Part shown: positions 43,600 to 53,372 of the stretch, in pieces | Position numbering within the stretch: position 1 is the stretch's first letter | Layout: the number at the start of each line of letters is the position of its first letter | Origin: Bradyrhizobium sp. 200 | Lineage (GTDB): Bacteria > Pseudomonadota > Alphaproteobacteria > Rhizobiales > Xanthobacteraceae | Reading direction: 5' to 3' | NCBI RefSeq assembly: GCF_023100945.1 | Contig: NZ_CP064689.1 | Span: 6,058,001-6,122,000, forward strand | DNA length: 64,000 bases | Position numbers and translations under genes: made by a program | The notes under the pieces: model-generated | What the model saw: only the letters and a program-made list of their open reading frames with translations | What the model was told of the DNA's origin: nothing | Databases searched by the model: none

Positions 43600-46500
43600 T
43601 CCAGCACCTCGTCGAATACCCCGTGATGTTGCTTACCGTCATTGCCCTTGCGCAGCATGGCGAAGAGATACGGCACCACGAGCAGCGTCGTCGGCGTAGC
43701 GAACAGCAAGCCACCAATCACCGCCCGCGCCAGTGCTGCGTTCTGTTCTTCGCCCGGCGCCCCGATCGCCATCGGGACCATGCCGACGATCATCGCGGCG
43801 GCCGTCATCAGGACCGGCCGGATCCGGGTGTGCCCGGCCTCGATGGCCGCCTGGAATGCCGTCTTGCCGGCAAGCTGCTGCTCGCGAGCGAACGTCACCA
43901 GCAGAATGGAGTTTGCCGACGCAACGCCGACCGCCATGATCGCTCCCATCAGCGAGGGCACGTTCAACGTGGTGCCGGTGATGAACAGCATGGTGAGGAT
44001 GCCGCACAGCGTCGCCGGCAGCGCAAGGATGACCACGAACGGGTCGCCGAAATTCTGGTAGTTCACAACCATCAGCAAGTAGACGAACACCGCGGCAAAC
44101 AGCAATCCGATGCCGAGATTGATGAACGCCCTGTTCATGCTCTGGATCTGGCCGATCACCTGGATGGTGTTTCCAGGTTTGAGTTGCTTCTGCAGATCCG
44201 TCACGATGCCGCTGATCTGGCGGGCGACGCTGCCGAGATCGCGGTCCTGCACGCTCGCATAGACCTCGTAGACCGGCTGAATATTGGCTTGGTTGGCGTT
44301 GGTCGGCACGCTGCCGCGCCGGAAGGTCGCGACGTTGCTGAGCAGGCCCGGCACCGGCACGTCAGTCAGGGATGTGGAGATCCCGGTTGAGACCGGCGTG
44401 TTGCGGAGGTCGTTGAGCGAGCTGATCTTGTTCTCGGGCGTCTGCACCGCGAAATAATACGGAATTCCCGATTTGGGATCGGTCCAGAAGTTGGGGGTCA
44501 CCTGCTCCGACGAGCTCAGGCTGACATTGACGTTGGTGGCGATAGTGTCCGCGTTGAGTCCGAGCTGGGCGGCACGCGCGCGATCGATATCGGCATAGAA
44601 CGCCGGTGCATCGACTTCCTGTTGCAGGTGCGCATCCGCGATCCCCGGTATCGCCGCAATCCGCCGGCGCAGCTCCTGGGCCACGCGCAAATTGTTCTCC
44701 TTGTCATAGCCGACTGTGCGGACGTCAATCTGCGCAGGCAGGCCGAAATTGAGGATCTGGGTGACGATGTCGGCCGCCTGAAAATAGAACGTGCTTTCGG
44801 GAAATGCGGCGGGCAATGCTTGCCTCAGCTTGCGCACATATTCGCTGGTCGGCCGGTGGCCCTCTTTCAGCGACACCAGGATGACGCCATCATTGACACC
44901 GATGGTCGAGCCGTCGGCGAACGCCAGATTATAGGCCCGTGCCGGCAATCCGATATTGTCCACGATCAGATCGCGGTCGCTCTCGGGAATGATTTCGCGG
45001 ATCTTGTTTTCCACCTGCTGAAAAATCTTCTCCGTGGCCTCGATCCGCGTTCCCGCAGGCGCGCGGACATGAAGCTGGATCTGCCCGCCGTCGATCGCGG
45101 GAAAGAAGTCGCGGCCGACGAACGGAAACGTCACGACCCCGAGCGCCAACAGCAATAACATGAACATTGGAATGACAAAGCGATGCTCGATCAGCCCGGC
45201 GAGCGAGCGTGAATAGCCGTGCCGCATCGTCTCGAAACGACGCTCGAAAGCGGCATGAAATCGCGCGAACAGGCCGCTCGCGGGGCCTGCGGCCGGGCCA
45301 TGGTTCTCGCCCTTGAGCAGCAATCCGATGACGATAGGCGTCAGGGTTCGCGACAGGCCGTAGGAGGCCAACATCGCGAACACCACCGCAAGTCCCAGCG
45401 GGGTGAACAGAAATTTCGCCGGTCCGTCGAGGAACACCACCGAGGTGAAGACGCAACTGATGGCCAGCGTCGATACCAGCGTCGGAATCGCAATGCCGGC
45501 AGCGCCGTGCAGCGTCGCCTGCGGCAGTGGCAGCCCTTCCTCGGTGAGCAGGCGATGGGTATTTTCGATCGTGACGGTGGAATCGTCCACCAGAATGCCG
45601 ACCGCCAGCGCCAAACCACCGAGCGTCATCGTATTCAGCGTCTCGCCGAGGAAGTACAGCACGACCAACGAGGTGAGGATCGACAGCGGAATCGAGATCA
45701 TCACCACCAGGGTTGAACGCCACGATCCCAGGAACAGCAATATCATCAATGCCGTGAGAGCGGCCGCGATCGCGCCCTCGCGCAGCACGCCGGCCACCGA
45801 CTGCTTGACGAAGACCGACTGATCGAACAGCTCGTTGATCTGCATGCCCGGAGGCGCCGCGGCGCGTGCCGTCTTCAGCGCCTCATGGACGGCGTTGACG
45901 ACGCTCAGCGTCGAGGCGTTTCCGTTCTTGATGATACTGAGCAGCACGGAGCGCCGGCCGTTCTGCCGCACCACGTTCTGCTGCACCAGCCAGCCATCGT
46001 GAACCTGGCCGACGTCCTTCACGAAGATGGTCGCGCCATTGACAACCTTGACCGGAATGTTGTTGAGGTCGTCGATCGAGGCTGGTGTGGCGTTGGTGCG
46101 GACGGCGTATTGCGTGTGGCCAAACTTGGCCGTGCCCGCGGGCAGCGTCAGGTTCTGCGCGTTGACGGCGTTCACCACGTCGAGCGGCGTAAGTCCCTTG
46201 GCGAGCAGCTTTGAGGGATCCAGATCGACCATGATCTGGCGATACTTTCCGCCGGCCGGCGTCGGCAGCGTGATGCCGGGGATCGGCGCCAGTTGCTGGC
46301 GGATCCGGTAGATGCCGTAATCGTAGAGCTGCTGTTCGCTGAGGGTATCGGAACTCAGGCTGATCTGCAGCACGGGCACGCTGGATGCATTGAACTGCAC
46401 TACCAGCGGGGCCTGGATACCGGGCGGCAACAGCGCACGGATGGCATTGGTCCCTGAGACGATCTGAGCAATCGCGAGGTCGAGATTGACGTCCGGCTGG

Positions 46501-46787
46501 AAGTAGATCTTCTGCACCGAAAGGCCGGCCATCGTCTGCGCCTCGATGTTCCTGATGCCGCTGACATTGGAGCTGATGGCGTACTGGCTGTAGGTGGTGA
46601 CGCGCTGCTCCATCTCGGGCGTGCTGAGGCCGGTATAGCTCCAGACCACCGTCACCACGGGGATGTTGATTTCCGGAAAGATGTCCGTCGGCATCTTGAT
46701 GGATGCGACGACGCCCAGGAACAGCACCAGGGCAGCGACCACGTAGAACGTGTGTGGAAATCTCAGGGCGAAACGAACGATGCCCAT
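43596..46787 (-). CDS. RND efflux transporter permease (AcrB/MdtB superfamily)
   Basis: 1063-residue pump, the normal length for the family. The N-terminal FALRFPHTFYVVAALVLFLG helix, the long periplasmic loops and the TM4 motif GILVDDSTVTIENTHR are visible. Sequence GLALAVGILVDD carries the paired Asp of proton-driven pumps. The second half repeats the layout (MNRAFINLGIGLLFAAVFVY; AVGVASANSILLVTFAREQ). It is the first gene of the pair with the adaptor. Drug, solvent or signal-molecule export are all possible. Confidence 0.93.
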   Translation of the reverse strand: MGIVRFALRFPHTFYVVAALVLFLGVVASIKMPTDIFPEINIPVVTVVWSYTGLSTPEMEQRVTTYSQYAISSNVSGIRNIEAQTMAGLSVQKIYFQPDVNLDLAIAQIVSGTNAIRALLPPGIQAPLVVQFNASSVPVLQISLSSDTLSEQQLYDYGIYRIRQQLAPIPGITLPTPAGGKYRQIMVDLDPSKLLAKGLTPLDVVNAVNAQNLTLPAGTAKFGHTQYAVRTNATPASIDDLNNIPVKVVNGATIFVKDVGQVHDGWLVQQNVVRQNGRRSVLLSIIKNGNASTLSVVNAVHEALKTARAAAPPGMQINELFDQSVFVKQSVAGVLREGAIAAALTALMILLFLGSWRSTLVVMISIPLSILTSLVVLYFLGETLNTMTLGGLALAVGILVDDSTVTIENTHRLLTEEGLPLPQATLHGAAGIAIPTLVSTLAISCVFTSVVFLDGPAKFLFTPLGLAVVFAMLASYGLSRTLTPIVIGLLLKGENHGPAAGPASGLFARFHAAFERRFETMRHGYSRSLAGLIEHRFVIPMFMLLLLALGVVTFPFVGRDFFPAIDGGQIQLHVRAPAGTRIEATEKIFQQVENKIREIIPESDRDLIVDNIGLPARAYNLAFADGSTIGVNDGVILVSLKEGHRPTSEYVRKLRQALPAAFPESTFYFQAADIVTQILNFGLPAQIDVRTVGYDKENNLRVAQELRRRIAAIPGIADAHLQQEVDAPAFYADIDRARAAQLGLNADTIATNVNVSLSSSEQVTPNFWTDPKSGIPYYFAVQTPENKISSLNDLRNTPVSTGISTSLTDVPVPGLLSNVATFRRGSVPTNANQANIQPVYEVYASVQDRDLGSVARQISGIVTDLQKQLKPGNTIQVIGQIQSMNRAFINLGIGLLFAAVFVYLLMVVNYQNFGDPFVVILALPATLCGILTMLFITGTTLNVPSLMGAIMAVGVASANSILLVTFAREQQLAGKTAFQAAIEAGHTRIRPVLMTAAAMIVGMVPMAIGAPGEEQNAALARAVIGGLLFATPTTLLVVPYLFAMLRKGNDGKQHHGVFDEVLE

Positions 46788-47465
46788 TGGTTCAAATCCT
46801 GGTGCGCGGGCGTGTGCGGATGATTTCGAGTTCGGCTATTTCAACTGCGTCTGAACGACTGTGCCGGGCCTTTGCGAAAAACCTATCTTCAGGGGGTTCA
46901 TGTCAGCATCGTTTTCTGACAGGACCGCCTGCTCGCCGGGATGGCCTGATCTGTTCGCAACATATTGAACCCTGTGAACGTGATATGATCTCGACGGGCC
47001 AACGCGAACGATGTCGCCGCGACCGAAGCGGTAGCCGCGGGCGAGATCGCTCGGTTGCGAACGAATGTGCGCGAGAACAAGAGCATCCTTTACCTCCGCA
47101 TAAGCGAGTTGCCCACGGCCCGGCCCTGCGTCTCACCCAGAACATTTTTTTGAAGCCGTTCTCACGGGGAGAACCTGATACGCTGAACATTGACGGCCCA
47201 ATCGATCGCCCTCAATTAAAAACCAGTTTATGATTCCGTGAACGCAAGAGAACCTGCAGAGTCTGGCCCTTGAGTTAGGCAAATGGCTCTCGTTCAATCA
47301 CCGGCGCGTGACGTGCCGCGCGAACGAGCTCACGACTGCTGGAGGGAATGATGTATCGAGAACAAAATCATGCGCGCACTACGTCGGCGCAGTTCAGGAA
47401 ACACGTCAATAGAACGTGAGGGACGTAATGAAATTGGATCATCACGCCGCCGAACGACCGGGCGT
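46788..47465. other. 678-base intergenic stretch upstream of the RND operon
   Basis: This lies between the RND pump start and the LysR stop. TGTCAG-N9-CTGACA (46901-46921) is an inverted repeat about 115 bases upstream of the pump start and may be a regulator site. GTTCTCACGGGGAGAAC (47158-47174) is a short hairpin. No convincing gene was found on either strand, and the coding-like frames here lack a ribosome site or family resemblance. Confidence 0.45.
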
Positions 47466-48386
47466 TCAATCGAAATGAACCGGATCGGGTCCGGGATAAG
47501 CGAGGGCGACGAACTCGCAAAAGGCACGGGCTGCTGGCGAGAGCCGAGCCTTGCTCTTCCAGGCAAGACCAACATCCATGGTGTGAACATCGTCATCTAT
47601 CGGCTTGAGATCGATCCGATGTCCTTCGAGAGACCACGGCCGATAGACCATATCGGACAGAATGGTGATGCCCATGCCCGTGGCCACCATGCTGCGAACG
47701 GCTTCTACCGACAGTGTGCGGAAGATGATGTTGGGGACGTGCGGCGTACGTTGCCAGTAGCGCATGGCGGAGCGTTCGGCCTCGTCAACGGTCAGCATCA
47801 GAAATGGCTCACTGGAGAGATCCGCCAATCGAACGCTGGCCTTGTGCAATAGCGGGTGATTTGCACAGGTCCACAGGCGCCGCGGCGAGCGCAGCAACAG
47901 GCGCGAACGGATCGAGCCTCGGTCGTGCAGGTTGGAGACGAGCATGACGGCTGCATCGACACTGCCGCTGATGAGGCTTTGTTCGATAGCATCCCGCTGG
48001 TATTCGTGAAGTCGCACCGTGATGCCCGGAAAGGCCCGCCAGAATCGCGATAGAAGAGGCGGCAGGAAATAGCCGGCCACCGTGTAGCTAACAGCTACGT
48101 CGACGGTGCCATCGACCTGGGTTCCCCAGCGATGTGGGCCGCGCGTCGCATCTGCGATGCTGGCCTCGATGGCGCGGGCTCGCTGCAAGAATTGCTGACC
48201 GTCGAATGTGAGGGTGACGCCGTTCGAGTGCCGGTCGAACAGTTTTCGTCCGAGTTCGGCTTCAAGGGCCTTGATCGACGCAGTAACGGCCGATTGCGTC
48301 ACGCTAAGACCGGCCGCGGCCGCCGAAACCCTTCCGATTTCGGCGGTAGCGATAAAGTGGCGCACCTGACGGAAGGTGAGAGCCAT
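47466..48386 (-). CDS. LysR-family transcriptional regulator
   Basis: 306-residue LTTR. The N-terminal winged HTH is FRQVRHFIATAEIGRVSAAA... LSVTQSAVTASIKALEAELG. The C-terminal effector domain has the usual two-lobe pattern (VDVAVSYTVAGYFLPPLLSR; RSMVATGMGITILSD). It is divergent from the Liv-type importer operon with a 104-base gap, the classical arrangement in which a LysR protein controls both itself and its neighbour. The co-inducer is probably the imported compound or a product of the carboxylase operon. Confidence 0.92.
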   Translation of the reverse strand: MALTFRQVRHFIATAEIGRVSAAAAGLSVTQSAVTASIKALEAELGRKLFDRHSNGVTLTFDGQQFLQRARAIEASIADATRGPHRWGTQVDGTVDVAVSYTVAGYFLPPLLSRFWRAFPGITVRLHEYQRDAIEQSLISGSVDAAVMLVSNLHDRGSIRSRLLLRSPRRLWTCANHPLLHKASVRLADLSSEPFLMLTVDEAERSAMRYWQRTPHVPNIIFRTLSVEAVRSMVATGMGITILSDMVYRPWSLEGHRIDLKPIDDDVHTMDVGLAWKSKARLSPAARAFCEFVALAYPGPDPVHFD

Positions 48387-48490
48387 AAAAAATTCCGATA
48401 TCAGCGAACGTTTTTTCGAATTTTACAATTGCTTGCTGCAACACAAAAATCAAGCGCTTCCCACTCGTTGGCGTTTGAAGAGGCGTTTAG
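48387..48490. promoter_or_regulatory. Divergent lysR / importer promoter region
   Basis: 104-base AT-richer gap. It contains ATTCCGATATC and GAACGTTTTTTCGAATTT, the second an interrupted dyad (CGAA-N8-TTCG-like), compatible with T-N11-A type LysR sites. The GAGG of the first importer gene lies at its right end. The exact operator cannot be fixed by eye. Confidence 0.45.
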
Positions 48491-49267
48491 ATGACTTCCG
48501 GTGACCTCGACTTGACCGCACGCGATGTCAGCGTCCGGTTCGAGGGCTTGAAAGCCTTGTCCGGGGTTACGCTGGCGGTGCCGCGGGGACGCATCACCGG
48601 ACTGATCGGACCGAACGGCGCCGGAAAAACCACACTCATCAATGTTTTGACGGGATTTCAGCGCGTTGGCGCGGGGACCGTGGAGCTGGAGGGTGAAACG
48701 GTCAACGGCATCGCGGCTCACAAGCTGCGACGCAAGGGCGTGGCCCGCACGTTTCAATCGGGACGCCTGTTCCGTGACTTGCCGGTGGTGGACAACCTAG
48801 AGGTTACAGGCGTAGGCCTCGGCCAAACGCGGCGCGACGCGATCTCAGAAGCCGAGCGCGTGATGGATTGGCTGGGCATCTCGCATCTGGCCGGTGCCAT
48901 TGCCGGCGCCCTGCCCTACACCGACGAACGACGGGTCGCCATCGGCCGGGCCATCATGGGCAATCCGCGCTACCTGCTGCTCGACGAACCCGCCGCAGGC
49001 ATGTCCGAGCACGAAAGCCATGATCTGGCTGATATCATCAAGCGGATCGCGGAAGAACTCGGGTCCGGCGTGCTGCTGATCGAGCACAATATCGGCCTTG
49101 TGCTTGAGCTGTGCGAACGCATCTTCGTGCTCGACTCCGGCGAGATTATCGAAGTCGGTCCTCCGAACCAGATCCGCAACAGCGATGCGGTCCGGCACGC
49201 CTATATGGGCACGCAGCGGGACGAAGTCATTCCCGCACCTGCGGCTGCCGAAGCGGCAATGCTATGA
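48491..49267 (+). CDS. livG: Liv-type ABC transporter ATP-binding protein (LivG-like)
   Basis: 258-residue ATPase. Walker A is GPNGAGKTTLINVL, and Walker B LLLDEPAAGMSEHES carries the LivG-type continuation. VLLIEHNIGLVLELCERIFVLDSGE has the H-loop. The signature region reads LPYTDERRVAIGRAI in place of the usual LSGGQ-like LPYGxQR, as is common in LivG. It powers uptake of an amino-acid-like, amide or urea-like solute. It is the first gene of a five-gene importer and its stop overlaps the next start (ATGA). Confidence 0.93.
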   Translation: MTSGDLDLTARDVSVRFEGLKALSGVTLAVPRGRITGLIGPNGAGKTTLINVLTGFQRVGAGTVELEGETVNGIAAHKLRRKGVARTFQSGRLFRDLPVVDNLEVTGVGLGQTRRDAISEAERVMDWLGISHLAGAIAGALPYTDERRVAIGRAIMGNPRYLLLDEPAAGMSEHESHDLADIIKRIAEELGSGVLLIEHNIGLVLELCERIFVLDSGEIIEVGPPNQIRNSDAVRHAYMGTQRDEVIPAPAAAEAAML

Positions 49268-49986
49268 CTTTGCTGGCAGTCGATGACATCACGGTACGCT
49301 ACGGGCGCTTGACGGCCTTGCGTGGTGTCACTCTCAACATCAGCGAAGGGGAGATCCTGTTCGTCACCGGTCCCAATGGCGCCGGAAAATCGACCTTGCT
49401 GAATGCAATCGCAGGCGTCGTGCCACCGGTCTCGGGCGCCATCACCCTGGACGGCGCAGAGGTGACAACAGCCTCGCCTGAGACGATCGCCCGGCACAGA
49501 TTTTCGCTCGTGCCCGAAGGGCGCCACGTCTTTGGTGCGCTGACCATCGAGGAAAACTTGAAGGTTGGCGCCGGCATGCGAGCCGACCGGCGCAAGATCG
49601 CCGACGATCTCGAATCCGTCTATCGTGAATTCCCGATGCTGGCCGAGCGCCGCCACGCCGCAGCCGGCATGCTTTCGGGCGGCCAGCAGCAGATGCTCGT
49701 CATCGGCCGTGCTCTGATGACCTCGCCGCGGCTCATGGCGATCGACGAGCCATCGCTCGGACTTGCACCCAAGATCATCGATCAGGTCTACGAGATCCTG
49801 ATGCAGCTTCGGGCGCAGCGCAAGCTGACGCTGTTGATTGTCGAACAAAGCTCGACGCGCGCCATGATGACCGGCGGTCGAATGATCCTCATGCGCGGTG
49901 GACGCATCGTGCTCGAGGGCAAAGCAGACGATATGGTCAAGGACGAGCGCCTGAAGCAGGCATATTTCGGCTTCGGAGACCATTGA
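49264..49986 (+). CDS. livF: Liv-type ABC transporter ATP-binding protein (LivF-like)
   Basis: 240-residue ATPase with Walker A GPNGAGKSTLLNAIAG, the LivF hallmark VPEGRHVFGALTIEENL, signature MLSGGQQQMLVIGRAL and Walker B LMAIDEPSLGLAPKI. The ATG at 49264 overlaps the LivG stop by four bases; the longer frame upstream is within livG and rejected. LivG and LivF form the ATPase dimer on the inner face of the membrane. Confidence 0.94.
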   Translation: MTLLAVDDITVRYGRLTALRGVTLNISEGEILFVTGPNGAGKSTLLNAIAGVVPPVSGAITLDGAEVTTASPETIARHRFSLVPEGRHVFGALTIEENLKVGAGMRADRRKIADDLESVYREFPMLAERRHAAAGMLSGGQQQMLVIGRALMTSPRLMAIDEPSLGLAPKIIDQVYEILMQLRAQRKLTLLIVEQSSTRAMMTGGRMILMRGGRIVLEGKADDMVKDERLKQAYFGFGDH

Positions 49987-49988
49987 GC

Positions 49989-50903
49989 ATGACGGCAGTC
50001 CTGCAAATCGTCTTCGACGCGCTGAGCCTCGGCAGCCTCTATGCCCTGGGGGCGCTGGGAATTGCGCTGATCTTCGGCGTGATGCGGCTGGTGAACTTCG
50101 CACACGGCGATTTCATCGCCTTCTGTGTATTCGCCATGCTGTGGCCGTCGATCAACGCGGCAGCCATCATCTTCGCCGGCAACCTGCCATTCTACTTTCT
50201 CATTCCGCTGCTGCTGCTTGTCGGTGCCGCTCTGTCAGTGTTGTCGGAGGTGATCGTCTTCCGCCGCTTCCGCAATGCCAATCCAGCAACGATGATGATC
50301 GCGTCCTTTGCCCTCGGCTTCGTGATCCGTCACCTTCTGCTGATGCTTTTCTCGAGCCGCCCGAAATCGATCACACTGTGGCCCAGTCTCGGATTGCCGG
50401 TCGAGCTCCTGGGTGCCCGAATCCCGATGCTGCAGGTCGTCACGATCATCATCACCTTGGCCGTCCTCGCTACCCTTACGCTGTTCCTCAAACGCACGCG
50501 CTACGGTTTGGAGATGCGCGCCGCCGCCGAGAACTTCACCATGGCCCGCATGCTCGGGGTGCGCGCCAACGGAGTTATCCTGCTGGCCTTTGCCATCAGC
50601 GGCATGCTGGCCGCGGCAATCGGGCTGATCCTGGCCACCAACTCCGGCACGGCGGACATTGCAATGGGTGCCAATGTCATGTTGATCGCCTTCATCGCCA
50701 CGGTGATCGGTGGTTTAGGCAGCATACCGGGAGCCGTTGCCGCCGGCTTCCTGATCGGCGCCGCCAGCGTCGTGTTTCAGGCCACGCTGCCGCACGATGC
50801 CCGTGTCTTCCGAGACGCCTTTGTCTATGGCGCCGTGATCGTGGTGCTGCTGGTGCGTCCGCAAGGGCTGTTCGCGCCGAAATCCACCAAGCAGAGGGTC
50901 TGA
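49989..50903 (+). CDS. livH: Liv-type ABC permease (LivH-like)
   Basis: 304-residue inner-membrane permease with about eight hydrophobic helices. The LivH opening is typical: DALSLGSLYALGALGIALIF followed by GVMRLVNFAHGDF. The conserved EMRAAAENFTMARMLGVR cytoplasmic coupling helix is present. The ATG at 49989 has GGAG upstream; a TTG at 49983 overlapping the livF stop is an alternative. It pairs with the following LivM-like permease. Confidence 0.93.
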   Translation: MTAVLQIVFDALSLGSLYALGALGIALIFGVMRLVNFAHGDFIAFCVFAMLWPSINAAAIIFAGNLPFYFLIPLLLLVGAALSVLSEVIVFRRFRNANPATMMIASFALGFVIRHLLLMLFSSRPKSITLWPSLGLPVELLGARIPMLQVVTIIITLAVLATLTLFLKRTRYGLEMRAAAENFTMARMLGVRANGVILLAFAISGMLAAAIGLILATNSGTADIAMGANVMLIAFIATVIGGLGSIPGAVAAGFLIGAASVVFQATLPHDARVFRDAFVYGAVIVVLLVRPQGLFAPKSTKQRV

Positions 50904-50906
50904 CGA

Positions 50907-51980
50907 ATGTCGCAGCGACCGTCGGTCCTCTGGCGAACGATCGTGACACCACTCGTCGTGATCGCGATTCTGCTCGTTATTGCCGCCTTGACCTATCAAT
51001 TCGGCAGCCGGGCCTTCAATCGCACCGTGGTCGAGATGTTCATCAACATCATGGTCGTCGTCGGCCTCTACGTTTTCGTCGGCAATTCCGGCCTGCTGTC
51101 GTTCGGCCATATCAGCTTCATGTGCCTCGGCGCCTACATGACGGCATGGCTGACCATCCCTCCGGTCATGAAGTCGATCACGCTCAAGGGGCTGCCGCCA
51201 TGGCTGCTGCACGCGCAGTTGCCGATGTGGGTCGCCACGCCGATCTCGGGTGTTTTCGCGGCCCTGTTCGCGCTCGTCGTCGGGCGCGTTATCATGCGGC
51301 TGTCGGGAATAGCCGCCTCGATCGCCACCTTTGGGCTTCTTGGCGTTGTCAACAATGTCTATTCGAACTGGGACTCGGTAACCGGCGGACAAGGTTCTAT
51401 CGTCGGCATACCGCCCACCATGAATGTCTGGATCGGATGGCTGGGTACCGCGGTCGCCATCGCGATCGCCTATCTTTATTCGATTTCCCGCTCGGGTTTG
51501 GCGCTTCGCGCCACCCGCGACGAGGCCGTGGCCGCCAGCGCCTCCGGCATTGATATTGTCCGCGAGCGGTTGATCGCCTTCGTTGTAAGCGCTTTCATCA
51601 TAGGTCTTGCCGGCGCGCTCTATGCGCACTTCCTGAGCATCGTCAATCCGGGCGCGTTCTATCTGCGCACGACGTTCATCACACTGTCGATGCTGGTGGT
51701 TGGCGGCATGTACAGCCTTACCGGTGCCGTCAGCGGCGTCGTCGTGATTTCAGCGCTGATCGAATTGTTTCGCAATCTCGAAAAGGGCGTCGGCCTCGGC
51801 GGCCTGACCATCGCGCTTCCGAATGGAGTGCAGGAGATCGCGATCGGCATCATCACCATCGTGATCCTGATGTACCTGCCAACCGGCCTCACCCGAAACC
51901 GGGAATTCTCCTGGCGAGGCTGGCCGCTCACGCGGCGGTTGCCGCGCCCCGTGCAGACGGCCCTGAAGGAATTGAACTGA
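50907..51980 (+). CDS. livM: Liv-type ABC permease (LivM-like)
   Basis: 357-residue permease with about ten hydrophobic segments and the LivM signature VGNSGLLSFGHISFMCLGAY (VFVGN start), plus LRATRDEAVAASASGIDI as the coupling region. It begins three bases after the livH stop, with GAGGG upstream. With LivH it forms the membrane channel. Confidence 0.93.
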   Translation: MSQRPSVLWRTIVTPLVVIAILLVIAALTYQFGSRAFNRTVVEMFINIMVVVGLYVFVGNSGLLSFGHISFMCLGAYMTAWLTIPPVMKSITLKGLPPWLLHAQLPMWVATPISGVFAALFALVVGRVIMRLSGIAASIATFGLLGVVNNVYSNWDSVTGGQGSIVGIPPTMNVWIGWLGTAVAIAIAYLYSISRSGLALRATRDEAVAASASGIDIVRERLIAFVVSAFIIGLAGALYAHFLSIVNPGAFYLRTTFITLSMLVVGGMYSLTGAVSGVVVISALIELFRNLEKGVGLGGLTIALPNGVQEIAIGIITIVILMYLPTGLTRNREFSWRGWPLTRRLPRPVQTALKELN

Positions 51981-52007
51981 AGTCCGATCAACAGGAGGAG
52001 TGGTTAG

Positions 52008-53195
52008 ATGTTTTTTACGAGAACACTGGGTACCTTGGCAGCTATGACGGCGCTGTGCTGTACGCCAGCCCTGGCAGCCAACGAAATCGTGGTTGGATTT
52101 GCGACCGCTGCATCCGGATTCATGCAGGCCTACGACAAGCCGGCCCAGGATGCCGCGCTGATCCGCATCGACGAGATCAACAAGGCGGGCGGTCTGCTAG
52201 GCAAAAAGATCAAGCCCGTGTTTGCGGACACCAAGACCGATCAGGCCGAGGGCGCCAAGGCGGGCCTCGCGGTGCTCGATCAAAACGCGGAGCTGGTGAT
52301 CGTCTCGTGCGACTACGACTTCGGCGCGCCAGCGGCCTTGCAGGCGCAATCAGCCGGCAAGGTCTCCTTCTTCCTGTGCGCAGAGTCGATCAAGGCGGGC
52401 ATCCCCGGCGTCGGCCCCTACTCTTTCTCCGCCTCGGTGCTGGCGGCCGTGCAGGGCGCGACCATGGCCGAATGGGCCTACACGAAGAAGAATGCCCGCA
52501 GCTTCTACCGGCTGCTCGACAGTTGGACTGTCTATAACAAGGGTATCTGCGATGGCTTCGACTGGATGATGCCGCGCCTGAAGGATGCAGCGCTCGCCGG
52601 CAGCGACACTTTCAAGAATGATGATGCCTCGATCGCGTCTCAGATCACGCGCATCAAGGGCCTGCCGAAGGAGCCCGACGCCATCATGCTCTGCACGATG
52701 ATGCCGGGCGCCGTCTCCGCCATCAAGCAGATACGGGCCGCCGGCATCAAGTCGATGATCCTCAATGGCTCCGGCGTCGACGGGAGCTACTGGCTAAACG
52801 CCGTTCCCGATCTGTCGAACTTCTACGTGCCGGTGCAAGGCTCGATCTATGGCGACGATCCCAATCCAAAGGTCGCCGAGTTCAACAAGAAGTACAAGGA
52901 CGTCACCGGCGGTGACCCTTCCAGCCAGTACGTCTATCCGGGATATGTCCTGATCGACGTCTGGGCGAAGGCCGTCGAGCGTGCCAAGACGACAGACGCC
53001 ACGGCAGTCGTGGCGGAACTCGAGAAAATGAACAACGAGGTCACGCTGTTTGGTCCGCGGACCTTCAGCAAGGAGCTACACCACCAGAACCAGGGTCGGT
53101 ACCTGATCGTCAATACCGAGGCGGGCAAACCGCGCGTGGTCGATCAGTGGACGATCTCGGAGAAGATCCCGGTCGACTATCTGGTGTCCAAGTAA
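52008..53195 (+). CDS. livK: Liv-type ABC substrate-binding protein
   Basis: 395-residue periplasmic protein. The signal peptide ends at TPALA-ANE (about residue 23), followed by the type I binding fold start EIVVGFATAASGFMQAYDKP and the EINKAGGLLGKKIKPVFADT block. It is more similar in layout to amide/urea-class binders than to classical LivK, but the ligand cannot be read from sequence. GGAGGAG precedes the ATG. It is the fifth gene of the importer and is followed by the PxpA gene, with a stem-loop in the gap. Confidence 0.92.
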   Translation: MFFTRTLGTLAAMTALCCTPALAANEIVVGFATAASGFMQAYDKPAQDAALIRIDEINKAGGLLGKKIKPVFADTKTDQAEGAKAGLAVLDQNAELVIVSCDYDFGAPAALQAQSAGKVSFFLCAESIKAGIPGVGPYSFSASVLAAVQGATMAEWAYTKKNARSFYRLLDSWTVYNKGICDGFDWMMPRLKDAALAGSDTFKNDDASIASQITRIKGLPKEPDAIMLCTMMPGAVSAIKQIRAAGIKSMILNGSGVDGSYWLNAVPDLSNFYVPVQGSIYGDDPNPKVAEFNKKYKDVTGGDPSSQYVYPGYVLIDVWAKAVERAKTTDATAVVAELEKMNNEVTLFGPRTFSKELHHQNQGRYLIVNTEAGKPRVVDQWTISEKIPVDYLVSK

Positions 53196-53268
53196 GCTGG
53201 CAGCGAGCCGCGCAGGCTTTGCGTACCCTGGGGGCCCTTTCCGTCCACAGTTCGCTTGCCACGAACTT

Positions 53269-53294
53269 GACGCCTGTCGAAATCGGCAGGCGTC
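53269..53294 (+). other. Stem-loop between the binding-protein gene and pxpA
   Basis: GACGCCTG (53269-53276) pairs perfectly with CAGGCGTC (53287-53294) around a 10-base loop, with no following T-run. Hairpins after binding-protein genes often protect the 3' end of the transcript, raising binding-protein yield over the downstream enzymes. That role is inference. Confidence 0.45.
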
Positions 53295-53372
53295 CGGTCC
53301 AGCGCAAACAGAGCAGATTTACAAACGCTGGGCCACAAGGCAGCAGCGGGAATAAGGAAACGAGGAATGGTG

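Noticed and set aside
46703..47233. 176-codon plus-strand gene upstream of the RND operon
   Set aside because: It overlaps the start of the RND pump gene in antisense, and its composition is arginine/serine-rich without domain features.
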